Source: an uncultured bacterium
Lineage (GTDB): Bacteria > Patescibacteriota > Minisyncoccia > Phycocordibacterales > UBA918
Assembly (NCBI GenBank): GCA_950073265.1
Contig: CATMPJ010000004.1
Span: 1-47,313 of the forward strand
Direction: 5' to 3'
Length of the DNA: 47,313 bases
A model generated the notes under the pieces. That model saw only the letters and a program-made list of their open reading frames with translations, searched no databases and had not been told where the DNA came from. Within the stretch, counting starts at the first letter, position 1. The number at the start of each line of letters is the position of its first letter. This document shows, piece after piece, positions 1-7,765 of the stretch. The position numbers and the translations under genes are program-made.

Positions 1-1773
1 GAAATGATTGAAGATGCGCTTGGGCTCAAGATCTATCAATTAAAAAAGCAAGAAACCGATAGAAAGCTTGCAAAGACGCTAGAAAACATCTCGCAAGTCG
101 AATCACTGCGGCGCGAAGCGGCACCACATTTGCGATATTTGAAGAAGCAAGTTGAGCGCGCTGAACGTTCACTACAAGTCCAAGCTGAGTTAAAAACAGC
201 CTATATTGAATATCTGTGTCGTGAAGATACGTATATTGCAAAACGAACAGACATACTGACTAAGAGTAAGCAATCACCTCAAAAAACCTTAGCGGAGACT
301 GAAGACAAAATTGCCACAGTGCAGACGATTGTCGATGAGCAAGTAAAGCCACTTGAGGACAGTGCTGAGATACAGGAAGCTAAAGAGACTGCAGTAGCTG
401 CTACTGAAGCTTGGCAGCTGGCACAAAACGATATCAGTCAGCTAGAAGGACAGATAACGTTTCTAAAACGCCGACTTGAATCGCAAGAAGCTTCAAAAAC
501 AACAGTAAAGAAAATCATCTCTTACGACGCCTTATCGCAATTGGTTAGTGAGGTAGAAGAAAGTGTTGAGTCTGCTATGCGAAGCAATGATACTGCGTCG
601 CTAATGTCTTTGGTTCGTGATGTGGTAAAGAAATTAAAATCGTTCATCCAAGATAAGTCAGAAGAATTGCCTGAGCCGAGCGTCGAAGATGCTAAGGAAC
701 TAGACATGCTCGAAAAGAAATTGACGGTGGCCAAAGAAGAAATGATTCGCTTACTTGAGAAAAAGCAAACTGCCCAAGAGAAATTGTCCCTCTTACAATC
801 GTCACATGTGAACGAGCTACAAGAAAAAAGAGAAGCAGAAAAAGAACTGTTTGTGCTTATGCAACAGCGACGTGATATTGAAAGTACTTTGCGTACCATC
901 GATAGCGAATTAACTATGCTTGAACGTGACCGCGCTGATTTTAAATCTGAGCTTCAAGAGGCAGTCACTCTGATTGGCCGTGCTGCTGCGCAATACTACG
1001 AGCTAGAAATCCTCGATGAAAATGGAGAGAGGTTAGATAAAGAGGCAATTGTTGCAGAAGATAGAAATAAGCAACGTGAACGTCGCCATACTTTAGAGAA
1101 GCTGAAAATCCGCCTCGAAGAATTAGGTGTTGGCGGTACTGATGACCTGCTTAAAGAGTATAAAGAGGCGCAAGAACGGGATGAGTTCTTGGCAAAAGAG
1201 CTGTCTGATCTCAATCAATCAGTTCAGAACCTAAATACCTTAATTACCGAGATGCAGGCTAAGTTAGAAGAACAGTTTGTCGCAGGGGTGGATAAGATAA
1301 CTACCGAGTTCGATAAATTTTTTAAGCTCATGTTTGGTGGTGGGGCAGCAAAACTTGATCGGGTGACGGTTAAAAAACGTGGCGCAGATGATGAGGATAC
1401 TGAAGACGAGATAAGTCACGAAGGGGTAGAATTAAATGTAGCTCTCCCCAATAAACGGGTAAAAGGTCTTGAGATGCTCTCGGGTGGCGAACGGGCCCTC
1501 ACTTCAATCGCGCTTATTTTTGCCATGAGCCAAGTTAATCCACCGCCGTTTATCATTCTCGATGAGACTGACGCGGCGCTTGATGAGGCAAATAGTCGTC
1601 GTTATGGTGATATGATTGAAGCATTGGCACAAAAATCACAATTAGTACTTATTACTCACAATCGCGAAACAATGAGTCGGGCCGGGATTCTGTATGGCAT
1701 AACTATGGGGATAGATGGTGTGTCTAAAGTACTATCAGTTAAATTTGATGACGCAGTTTTAAATGCAAAGTAA
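1..1773 (+). CDS. smc: Chromosome segregation protein SMC (C-terminal part; gene truncated by window start)
   Basis: Open frame from base 1; IEDALGLKIYQLKKQETDRKLAKTLENI post-Walker A segment, long coiled coil, signature LSGGERALTSIALIFAMSQ and Walker B FIILDETDAALD. Confidence 0.9.
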   Translation, partial: EMIEDALGLKIYQLKKQETDRKLAKTLENISQVESLRREAAPHLRYLKKQVERAERSLQVQAELKTAYIEYLCREDTYIAKRTDILTKSKQSPQKTLAETEDKIATVQTIVDEQVKPLEDSAEIQEAKETAVAATEAWQLAQNDISQLEGQITFLKRRLESQEASKTTVKKIISYDALSQLVSEVEESVESAMRSNDTASLMSLVRDVVKKLKSFIQDKSEELPEPSVEDAKELDMLEKKLTVAKEEMIRLLEKKQTAQEKLSLLQSSHVNELQEKREAEKELFVLMQQRRDIESTLRTIDSELTMLERDRADFKSELQEAVTLIGRAAAQYYELEILDENGERLDKEAIVAEDRNKQRERRHTLEKLKIRLEELGVGGTDDLLKEYKEAQERDEFLAKELSDLNQSVQNLNTLITEMQAKLEEQFVAGVDKITTEFDKFFKLMFGGGAAKLDRVTVKKRGADDEDTEDEISHEGVELNVALPNKRVKGLEMLSGGERALTSIALIFAMSQVNPPPFIILDETDAALDEANSRRYGDMIEALAQKSQLVLITHNRETMSRAGILYGITMGIDGVSKVLSVKFDDAVLNAK

Positions 1774-1776
1774 GTT

Positions 1777-1890
1777 ATGAGCGAAAAAATCAGATCTAAC
1801 AATCACGAAAAGCCTTATCGACCGAATCACGAGATTACCCCTGAAGATACTGCAGAAATTTTAAGGGAAATTGCAGAAGAAGGAGAGTAA
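1777..1890 (+). CDS. Small 37-aa protein MSEKIRSNNHEKPYRPNHEITPEDTAEILREIAEEGE
   Basis: ATG 3 nt after the smc stop, uninterrupted to TAA; below the ORF-track size cutoff. Confidence 0.45.
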   Translation: MSEKIRSNNHEKPYRPNHEITPEDTAEILREIAEEGE

Positions 1891-1897
1891 CAAATTG

Positions 1898-1926
1898 TTG
1901 ACTTATTGTCAAAAATAGTATATAAT
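1898..1926 (+). promoter_or_regulatory. Sigma70-type promoter TTGACT-17-TATAAT
   Basis: TTGACT 1898-1903, 17-nt spacer, TATAAT 1921-1926, upstream of the HTH gene. Confidence 0.75.
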
Positions 1927-1935
1927 AAATGTAGT

Positions 1936-1960
1936 AAGGCATCATAGTGATGCTTTTTCT
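1936..1960 (+). terminator. Hairpin plus U-run in the leader of the HTH gene (attenuator-like)
   Basis: GGCATCA-tag-TGATGC followed by TTTTT just after the predicted TSS. Confidence 0.5.
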
Positions 1961-1977
1961 CAAAAGAGGAATGGACA

Positions 1978-2292
1978 TTGATACAGCTGCCAAGAGAAGC
2001 GTTTCGAAAGTCGGGCAAGGGTCGCGATGGAACATCGGTCGGGGATAAACTCCTCGACGATGTCCGAGGCCATGTATGGAAGCGGTACGGCGGTCGATTC
2101 GAGGAACTGGCTGTCGAGGCTGGTCTTCACGAGAAGACGGTCGAAAAATTCGCGTGGGGTGATACCAAGAAGCCTCACTTCGAAACCGTCGCTCGTCTGC
2201 TTGCGGCACTTGATCTGCTTGACCTGCTGAAGCAGGTCTTGCTGACCGAGATGCCGGTAACTCGAGCACAGGCACAGCAACGCAAGCGCTAA
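1978..2292 (+). CDS. Small XRE-like helix-turn-helix protein (TTG start)
   Basis: 104 aa; ELAVEAGLHEKTVEKFAWGDTKKPHFETVARLLAALDL resembles an XRE-type HTH; AAAGAGGA SD 7 nt before TTG. Confidence 0.6.
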   Translation: MIQLPREAFRKSGKGRDGTSVGDKLLDDVRGHVWKRYGGRFEELAVEAGLHEKTVEKFAWGDTKKPHFETVARLLAALDLLDLLKQVLLTEMPVTRAQAQQRKR

Positions 2293-2335
2293 TAATTCAA
2301 ACCGACCGGCATCTATCGGTGTCGGTCGGAAAGAG

Positions 2336-2380
2336 AAAAGCCGATATCACAATAGGGTGATATCGGCTGTTTTTATTTTT
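2336..2380. terminator. Bidirectional intrinsic terminator between HTH gene and rnr
   Basis: AAAAGCCGATATCAC-aatagg-GTGATATCGGC then TTTTTATTTTTT. Confidence 0.85.
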
Positions 2381-4316
2381 TAGAAGTTAGTAGTTCGAAG
2401 TCGAGTTGTCGTTCGTCTTTATCGGCACGCAACAGCTTCACACGCACCTCATCACCTAAGCGGTACACTTTGCCAGTCTTTTTGCCTTTGATGCGGTATT
2501 TGCTCGCTTCATGTTCAAAGTAGTCGGACTTGATGCTAGAGAGTCGCACCATACCATCAGCCAGGGTATTCTTTTCTTGTACGTAGATACCCCAGTCGGT
2601 GACGCCGGTGATCACACCTTCAAATTCTTCACCAATGTGATTCATCAAATACTCAACTTGCTTGAATTTAATTGAATCGCGTTCGGCTGACACTGCTTCC
2701 ATTTCTCGCTCAGAGGATTTTACCGATATCTGTTCGAACTTCGCTGCTTCCTTTTGCCCAATAGCAGAACCATCAAGATGGCGCCGCAGCATGCGGTGTG
2801 CCATGAGGTCGGGGTAGCGCCTGATTGGTGAAGTGAAGTGGGTGTAGTACTTAAAGGCTAGGCCAAAGTGGCCGATGTTTTTAGTCGAATAAACTGCTTT
2901 GGCCATGCTGCGAATGCTGGCGGTCTTGATAAGATTTTCTTCCGGTTTACCCTCGACCTCCTTTAAGAGTTCATTAATAGCAGTTGCTTTTACGTAGCCT
3001 TTTTTAGTCTCAAATTCATGACCAAGGGCATGTACAAAGGTAGCGAGTTCTTCAATCTTGTCTGGATTTGGTACGTCGTGAATGCGATATACAAAAGCCA
3101 ACTCTTGATTTTTTGATTTAGCTAATTTGTTGATGAAGGTGGCAACTTCACGGTTGGCAAGCAACATGAAGTCTTCAATCATCATCATGGTTTCGGTGCG
3201 CACTTTGGTGAAAGCTCTGATTGGTGCACCACGTTCATCAAGTTCAAATTTAACTTCTGGCTGCTCAAAGGCGATAGCGCCGTTGGCATAACGCTTGCGG
3301 CGTAAAATTCGCCCAAGCTTCATCATCTGGTTGAGTTCATCCAGAAATTCGCCCGATTGTGTATCGAGAACTTGCTGGGCTTCCTCGTAAGAAAAGCGCT
3401 TGTCAGAGTGAATAATGGTTTGGCCATACCAAGCGTCTACTACGCGAGCGTCATCATCTAGTTCAAACACAGCAGAGAAGGCGAGGCGGTCTTCATTAGG
3501 GCGCAGGGAACACAGATCATTTGAAAGCACTTCCGGTAACATCGGAATCACGCGATCTACCAGATATACAGATGTACCTCGCTCACGTGCTTCTTGATCG
3601 AGTGGTTCGCCTTCGCGCACGTAATGAGATACATCAGCGATATGAATACCGACTTCGGTATTACCGTTTTCAAGCGTCTGGATTGAGAGCGCATCATCAA
3701 AATCTTTCGCGTCGTGCGGGTCGATAGTCATTGTCGTCACGCCACGAAAGTCTCGGCGTTTTGGATCCTTGAGGGCGTCAGCAAAAATCTGCTCTTTGTT
3801 TTCGTATAGTTTGTGGGCGGCTTCCTGAACTGATTCAGGAAACGCTTTTGAGAAACCGCCACTACGGATAATTGCTTGCATTTCGGTTTCGTGGTCGCCA
3901 GCGTGCCCTAGTGTCTCAACAATCTTAGCCAATGGTGGCAATGTCGGTGTCTTCCAGCTTTCAATCTCCACCACCACCTTCATGCCGATGTCATTTGGTG
4001 TAGCGTTAGGAAGAATGGGCTTAATATGGAGTCTGGAGTTATCAAGCTTTACCTGTAACACTTTTTTGCCATCGACAGTGTCTTCGACTACGTTTCCGAT
4101 TAGTTCACGATGAGCTGGTTTAATAACGTGATTAACTATGCCTTCTTGTCGTTTACCGGCTTGTTTTTTCTTGAGGGTGACTTCGACTAAGTCTCCATCG
4201 AACGCGAAGCCAAGGGCTTCGCGTTCGATAACCACATCTTCTTCATGATCGGGATGTTTTAGGAAGCCAGTCCCTTTACCACGCACCATAATTGGGCCTT
4301 CAATAGTTTTTTGCAT
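2373..4316 (-). CDS. rnr: Ribonuclease R (RNB-family 3'-5' exoribonuclease)
   Basis: TIDPHDAKDFDDALS, HYTHFTSPIRRYPDLMAHR and C-terminal S1 domain. Start set at MQKTIEGPIMVRG (4316), 7 nt after TATACT; the longer ORF start is doubtful. Confidence 0.93.
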   Translation of the reverse strand: MQKTIEGPIMVRGKGTGFLKHPDHEEDVVIEREALGFAFDGDLVEVTLKKKQAGKRQEGIVNHVIKPAHRELIGNVVEDTVDGKKVLQVKLDNSRLHIKPILPNATPNDIGMKVVVEIESWKTPTLPPLAKIVETLGHAGDHETEMQAIIRSGGFSKAFPESVQEAAHKLYENKEQIFADALKDPKRRDFRGVTTMTIDPHDAKDFDDALSIQTLENGNTEVGIHIADVSHYVREGEPLDQEARERGTSVYLVDRVIPMLPEVLSNDLCSLRPNEDRLAFSAVFELDDDARVVDAWYGQTIIHSDKRFSYEEAQQVLDTQSGEFLDELNQMMKLGRILRRKRYANGAIAFEQPEVKFELDERGAPIRAFTKVRTETMMMIEDFMLLANREVATFINKLAKSKNQELAFVYRIHDVPNPDKIEELATFVHALGHEFETKKGYVKATAINELLKEVEGKPEENLIKTASIRSMAKAVYSTKNIGHFGLAFKYYTHFTSPIRRYPDLMAHRMLRRHLDGSAIGQKEAAKFEQISVKSSEREMEAVSAERDSIKFKQVEYLMNHIGEEFEGVITGVTDWGIYVQEKNTLADGMVRLSSIKSDYFEHEASKYRIKGKKTGKVYRLGDEVRVKLLRADKDERQLDFELLTSKK

Positions 4317-4332
4317 TGCGCGCAGTATAACA

Positions 4333-4361
4333 TTGATGTGTACAAATAAAAGTTGTATATT
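4333..4361 (+). promoter_or_regulatory. Sigma70-type promoter TTGATG-17-TATATT (for an sRNA candidate)
   Basis: TTGATG 4333-4338, 17-nt spacer, TATATT 4356-4361. Confidence 0.6.
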
Positions 4362-4367
4362 ATTTTC

Positions 4368-4434
4368 GTCCTTCGGGACGGTTTCTCCAGAAGCCGGACC
4401 CCTTCCACCGACACGGTAGGGGTCCTTTTCTTTA
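4368..4434 (+). ncRNA. Candidate intergenic small RNA with three hairpins
   Basis: CGTCC-ttcg-GGACG; GGTTTC-tcca-GAAGCC; GGACCCCT-tcc-ACCG-aca-CGGT-AGGGGTCC followed by TTTTCTTT; consensus promoter upstream and no ORF. Confidence 0.55.
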
Positions 4435-4444
4435 CTATTTCCTA

Positions 4445-4472
4445 TTGACCTTTTTGGCTTATCTGCTATGCT
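4445..4472 (+). promoter_or_regulatory. rpsP promoter TTGACC-16-TATGCT
   Basis: -35 4445-4450, -10 4467-4472. Confidence 0.7.
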
Positions 4473-4483
4473 AGGCGCCACTT

Positions 4484-5008
4484 ATGTTAATGATGCGATT
4501 ACAGCGTGTGGGCCGCAAGAACGATGCTTCGTTCCGAATTGTGGTAACCGACAAACGCACCGGTCCAAAAAGCGATAAGCATGTCGATCGTCTTGGTTCA
4601 TACAATCCAAAAATGAATCAGGTACAACTCGATGCTGCAAAGGCAAAAGACTGGATTTCTAAAGGGGTGCAGCCGTCAGACACGGTGTACAACATCCTGG
4701 TGGGACAAGGCGTGATTGAAGGTAAGAAACGCAATGTTCTACCAAAAAAATCACCAATTATTGATGAAGAAGCGATAAAACGAGCTGAAGAAGAAGCTAA
4801 GGCCAAGGCTAAAGAAGAAGCGGAAGCAGCCGCTACGGCGCCAGCCGAAGAAGTCGTTGAAGAACCAACAGACACTGTAGAAGTCGATGTTGTGGCAGAC
4901 GAATCAGATCCAACCGACCACAGCGAGACAGCCGAAGAATCAGAAGAAGTAAAAGAAAAAGAAGCCGCAGAAAAAGCACAAGCCGCCGCTGATGCAGAAG
5001 CAGACTAG
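4484..5008 (+). CDS. rpsP: 30S ribosomal protein bS16 with long Ala/Glu/Lys-rich C-terminal extension
   Basis: MRLQRVGRKNDASFRIVVTDKRTGPKSDKHVDRLGSYNP; true start may be the ATG at 4490 or 4493. Confidence 0.93.
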   Translation: MLMMRLQRVGRKNDASFRIVVTDKRTGPKSDKHVDRLGSYNPKMNQVQLDAAKAKDWISKGVQPSDTVYNILVGQGVIEGKKRNVLPKKSPIIDEEAIKRAEEEAKAKAKEEAEAAATAPAEEVVEEPTDTVEVDVVADESDPTDHSETAEESEEVKEKEAAEKAQAAADAEAD

Positions 5009-5037
5009 TTAGCTAATGCACTAGGATGTATTGACTC

Positions 5038-5063
5038 AAAAAGCATACAATCGTATGCTTTTT
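5038..5063 (+). terminator. Intrinsic terminator after rpsP
   Basis: AAAAAGCATAC-aatc-GTATGCTTTTT. Confidence 0.75.
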
Positions 5064-5117
5064 GTATAGCGCGCTGTTGTTGCAGCGACGGCTTGCTTAA
5101 CGAATAACTACAGAACT

Positions 5118-5471
5118 ATGGAAACTTACGAAGACAAGCAATTTCTCGAAAATGTTGTAAAGTCATTGGTAGACAACCCAGACAGCGTAAAGATTGATCG
5201 CACGGTTGATGAGATGGGTGTGCTTCTAACCCTCGACGTCCATGCTGACGATATGGGTAAAATAATTGGCCGCTCAGGTAACACCGCCAAAGCAATCCGC
5301 ACACTATTGCGGGTCGTAGGTATGAAGAATGACGCTCGCGTGAATCTAAAAATCAACGAACCGGAAGGTGGTAAGGGTATGAGTCAGGAAATGTCAGACG
5401 CTATGCGTGAAGACAATCCGTCTTCAGAGCCTAAATCTCTCGACCAGGCCATCGAAGACCTGAAGATATAA
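5118..5471 (+). CDS. khpA: KH-domain RNA-binding protein (KhpA/YlqC family)
   Basis: GKIIGRSGNTAKAIRTLLRVVG KH GxxG motif, located after rpsP. Confidence 0.85.
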   Translation: METYEDKQFLENVVKSLVDNPDSVKIDRTVDEMGVLLTLDVHADDMGKIIGRSGNTAKAIRTLLRVVGMKNDARVNLKINEPEGGKGMSQEMSDAMREDNPSSEPKSLDQAIEDLKI

Positions 5472-5498
5472 ACTGACGAATAACATCGTCGCTACAAC

Positions 5499-5543
5499 AA
5501 AAACAGCACTCACTGGACAGTTGTCCCACTCGTGCTGTTTTTC
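5499..5543 (+). terminator. Intrinsic terminator after khpA
   Basis: AACAGCAC...GTGCTG followed by TTTTTCTTT. Confidence 0.65.
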
Positions 5544-5597
5544 TTTAGGCTCCTTGTTCTTCATCCAGTTTCTAACTTCATGAAGACTATGAATGGT

Positions 5598-5632
5598 AAA
5601 AAGCACGGCGGCCCTTGGCCGCCGTGCTTTTT
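5598..5632. terminator. Strong intrinsic terminator
   Basis: AAAAAGCACGGCGGC-ccttg-GCCGCCGTGCTTTTT. Confidence 0.75.
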
Positions 5633-5650
5633 CTATGCTAGGCTTTTTCT

Positions 5651-6079
5651 ATGCAAAAAGGATTCGATTATATAGGTGTTTGCGTTTGCTTCTATTGTCA
5701 TGACGGTAAAGGCAATTATGTCTTCCACAAAAGAGGTGAAGCGTGTCGTGATGAGTCTGGTGTTTGGGATGGCGGCGGAGGAGGAGTCAAGCATGGAGAA
5801 TCAATCGAAGAAACAGTTAAGAGGGAAGTATTAGAGGAGTACGGCACAGATCCTTTGGAGATAGAGGAACTAGGTTATTCTGATGTATTTCGTGATTTTG
5901 ACGGAAAGAAAAGTCATTGGGTAGCGTTTAGATTCAAGGTGCTCGTTGATCGAGAGCAAGTAATCAATAATGAGCCTCATAAGCGTGAAGAGTTAGGCTG
6001 GTTTAGAATAGACTCATTACCAACCCCGCTTCATTCCCAAATTCCGGGAGAGTTAGAGAGATTTAAAGATAAATTATAG
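5651..6079 (+). CDS. NUDIX hydrolase
   Basis: Nudix box GVKHGESIEETVKREVLEEYGTD. Confidence 0.88.
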   Translation: MQKGFDYIGVCVCFYCHDGKGNYVFHKRGEACRDESGVWDGGGGGVKHGESIEETVKREVLEEYGTDPLEIEELGYSDVFRDFDGKKSHWVAFRFKVLVDREQVINNEPHKREELGWFRIDSLPTPLHSQIPGELERFKDKL

Positions 6080-6080
6080 T

Positions 6081-6752
6081 ATGCATTTTCATATTATTAC
6101 GTTGTTCCCTGAAGTGTGTGAGCCGTATACAAATTCAAGTATTTTAGGTCGTGCTCAGAAAACTGAGAAAGGAAAGGGTGCCAAAAGTCGTGGAAAAAAG
6201 ATTTCGGTGAGCTACTACAATCCACGTGATTTCTCGACCAATAAACATAAAAAAGTAGATGATAGGCCGTATGGTGGTGGTCCCGGCATGGTAATGCAAG
6301 CAGAGCCAGTTTTAAAAGCATGGCAAAAAGCAGTCGGCCGAAAGAAAGATCAAAAGAGAATAAAGACGTTAGTGATGGGTCCACGAGGTAAAAAATTCGA
6401 AACCAAAATGGCTAAAGATTTGGTTAAAAAGTACGACCATCTCGTAGGCAGTAGTGGCCGCTATGAAGGGATTGACACACGCGTGCAGAAAGCTCTCAAA
6501 GCCGAGGAGATCTCAATCGGTGATTACGTACTGACCGGAGGTGAATTGCCAGCACTAGCAATTGTGGATTCGACGGCGCGGCAGGTCCCGGGTGTCCTTG
6601 GTGAATTCACTTCACTCGAAGAAGAGCGAATCTCGAGTAATGAAATGTACACCCGTCCTGAAACAATTGAATGGAAAAAGAAAAAACTTAAGGTTCCGAA
6701 GGTGTTCACCTCTGGTAATCATGCGGAAATAGACAAAAAAAGAGCACGATAA
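6081..6752 (+). CDS. trmD: tRNA (guanine-N1)-methyltransferase TrmD
   Basis: MHFHIITLFPE, DRPYGGGPGMVM, SIGDYVLTGGELPALAIVD. Confidence 0.94.
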   Translation: MHFHIITLFPEVCEPYTNSSILGRAQKTEKGKGAKSRGKKISVSYYNPRDFSTNKHKKVDDRPYGGGPGMVMQAEPVLKAWQKAVGRKKDQKRIKTLVMGPRGKKFETKMAKDLVKKYDHLVGSSGRYEGIDTRVQKALKAEEISIGDYVLTGGELPALAIVDSTARQVPGVLGEFTSLEEERISSNEMYTRPETIEWKKKKLKVPKVFTSGNHAEIDKKRAR

Positions 6753-6767
6753 GATTCTTGAGAAACA

Positions 6768-6793
6768 CAAAAAGCGGCCGGAGCCGCTTTTTG
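6768..6793 (+). terminator. Intrinsic terminator after trmD
   Basis: AAAAAGCGGC-cgga-GCCGCTTTTT. Confidence 0.8.
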
Positions 6794-6995
6794 CTGAACT
6801 TGATGGAAAGATGAACTTACCCATCGGTTAGTGTTCTGTTATACAGCTTCCGGAGAAGATATATAGGTAATGAACATAAACAACTAGTTCGTACCATCTA
6901 AACTACAACGTAGAGCTTTAATTTAGTGGTATATACATAGTACTCCTGTCTCTGAGGTTGAACACTTGTGAAAACAAAAAAATGTTTTGTATTAA

Positions 6996-7032
6996 AAAAG
7001 CAACGGCGGACCAGTGAAGATCCGCCGCGGTT
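6996..7032 (-). terminator. Terminator of the 7052-7462 gene
   Basis: On minus strand, GGCGGATC...GTCCGCC followed by GTTGCTTTTTT. Confidence 0.6.
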
Positions 7033-7051
7033 GGAGCCAAGTGGCTCTGGG

Positions 7052-7462
7052 CTAGTAGGGGAGGAGTGAGCGCATCCACTCGCCCCAGATAATTGCTGTT
7101 GCTAGCGCCAGATGCCCGAGCAGGCTGCTGAGGAAGTAAAAGTTTACACCCTCGCGCAGCATGTATGGATATGGGTCCCAGGGATAGTTCTGGTCCTGGT
7201 ACATGTGGGTAGCGTTTGCTGCCAGCCACGTAACCATCACACTAGCGATGACCGAAGCTGTAGCAATGGCATCTCCCGTAGGCCACGCCAGACTGAAAAG
7301 GTATAGCATAGCCAGCACGCTGAGGATACTCAGCAAACCACGGGTCTTTCGGCCAGCCGGCCCATTGCGGTGTCGCAAGAGATAAACAAGCTGACTAGTG
7401 CCAGTGACAGCGATAATGCACCAGCTGAGGTTGTTTAGTAAAAAACGAAGTACTTCTTCCAT
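7052..7462 (-). CDS. Small multi-pass membrane protein, unknown function
   Basis: MEEVLRFLLNNLSWCIIAVTGTSQLVYLL..., several hydrophobic segments; SD GGGAGA 6 nt before ATG 7462; TTGACT-17-TAGTGT upstream. Confidence 0.7.
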   Translation of the reverse strand: MEEVLRFLLNNLSWCIIAVTGTSQLVYLLRHRNGPAGRKTRGLLSILSVLAMLYLFSLAWPTGDAIATASVIASVMVTWLAANATHMYQDQNYPWDPYPYMLREGVNFYFLSSLLGHLALATAIIWGEWMRSLLPY

Positions 7463-7495
7463 CGTAGGTCTCCCAAAAATGTTCAAGCGACCCTC

Positions 7496-7524
7496 ACACT
7501 ACAATTAAAAAACGAAAGAGTCAA
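7496..7524 (-). promoter_or_regulatory. Promoter TTGACT-17-TAGTGT of the 7052-7462 gene
   Basis: Minus-strand -35 at 7519-7524, -10 at 7496-7501. Confidence 0.55.
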
Positions 7525-7533
7525 TTATCACTC

Positions 7534-7562
7534 TTGCAATATAAAGATTCTACAGGTATACT
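7534..7562 (+). promoter_or_regulatory. Promoter TTGCAA-17-TATACT
   Basis: -35 7534-7539, -10 7557-7562, about 200 nt before rpoB. Confidence 0.7.
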
Positions 7563-7568
7563 ACCGCC

Positions 7569-7680
7569 CACGTACGCAGTAATGCGATCTCCGAATGTGT
7601 TGTGGGGGAGAGATTGAGTAGAAGCCAGGGGTGGTTTCTGTGCCGCGGAAGTAAAAATCACGAAGTGATGTTTTTATTTA
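7569..7680 (+). ncRNA. Candidate small RNA or rpoB upstream attenuated leader
   Basis: Starts after a consensus promoter; hairpins CGCA-gtaa-TGCG, ATCTC...GAGAT, GAAGCCA-gggg-TGGTTTC; ends in AAAAATCAC-gaa-GTGATgTTTTT. Confidence 0.5.
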
Positions 7681-7765
7681 TCGGGTAGACAAAGTGGTGA
7701 ATATAGAAAAGCGCAGACGCGTGCTTTTTGTGTTTAACACTTTCGCTACATAATTATTTTGTTGT

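Noticed and set aside
1835-2280. Minus-strand ORFs opposite the HTH gene (146 and 106 aa)
   Set aside because: Arg/Pro/Ser-rich shadow translations; promoter, SD and HTH motif support the plus strand.
4317-4481. N-terminal extension of the 702-aa rnr ORF
   Set aside because: Overlaps the sRNA/rpsP promoter region; TATACT 7 nt before MQKTIEGPIM supports the shorter start and the extension is not RNase R-like.
6800-6990. AT-rich gap after trmD as a possible ncRNA or small ORF
   Set aside because: Weak -10-like words and a short AAAACA/TGTTTT hairpin only; no coherent promoter-structure-terminator unit.
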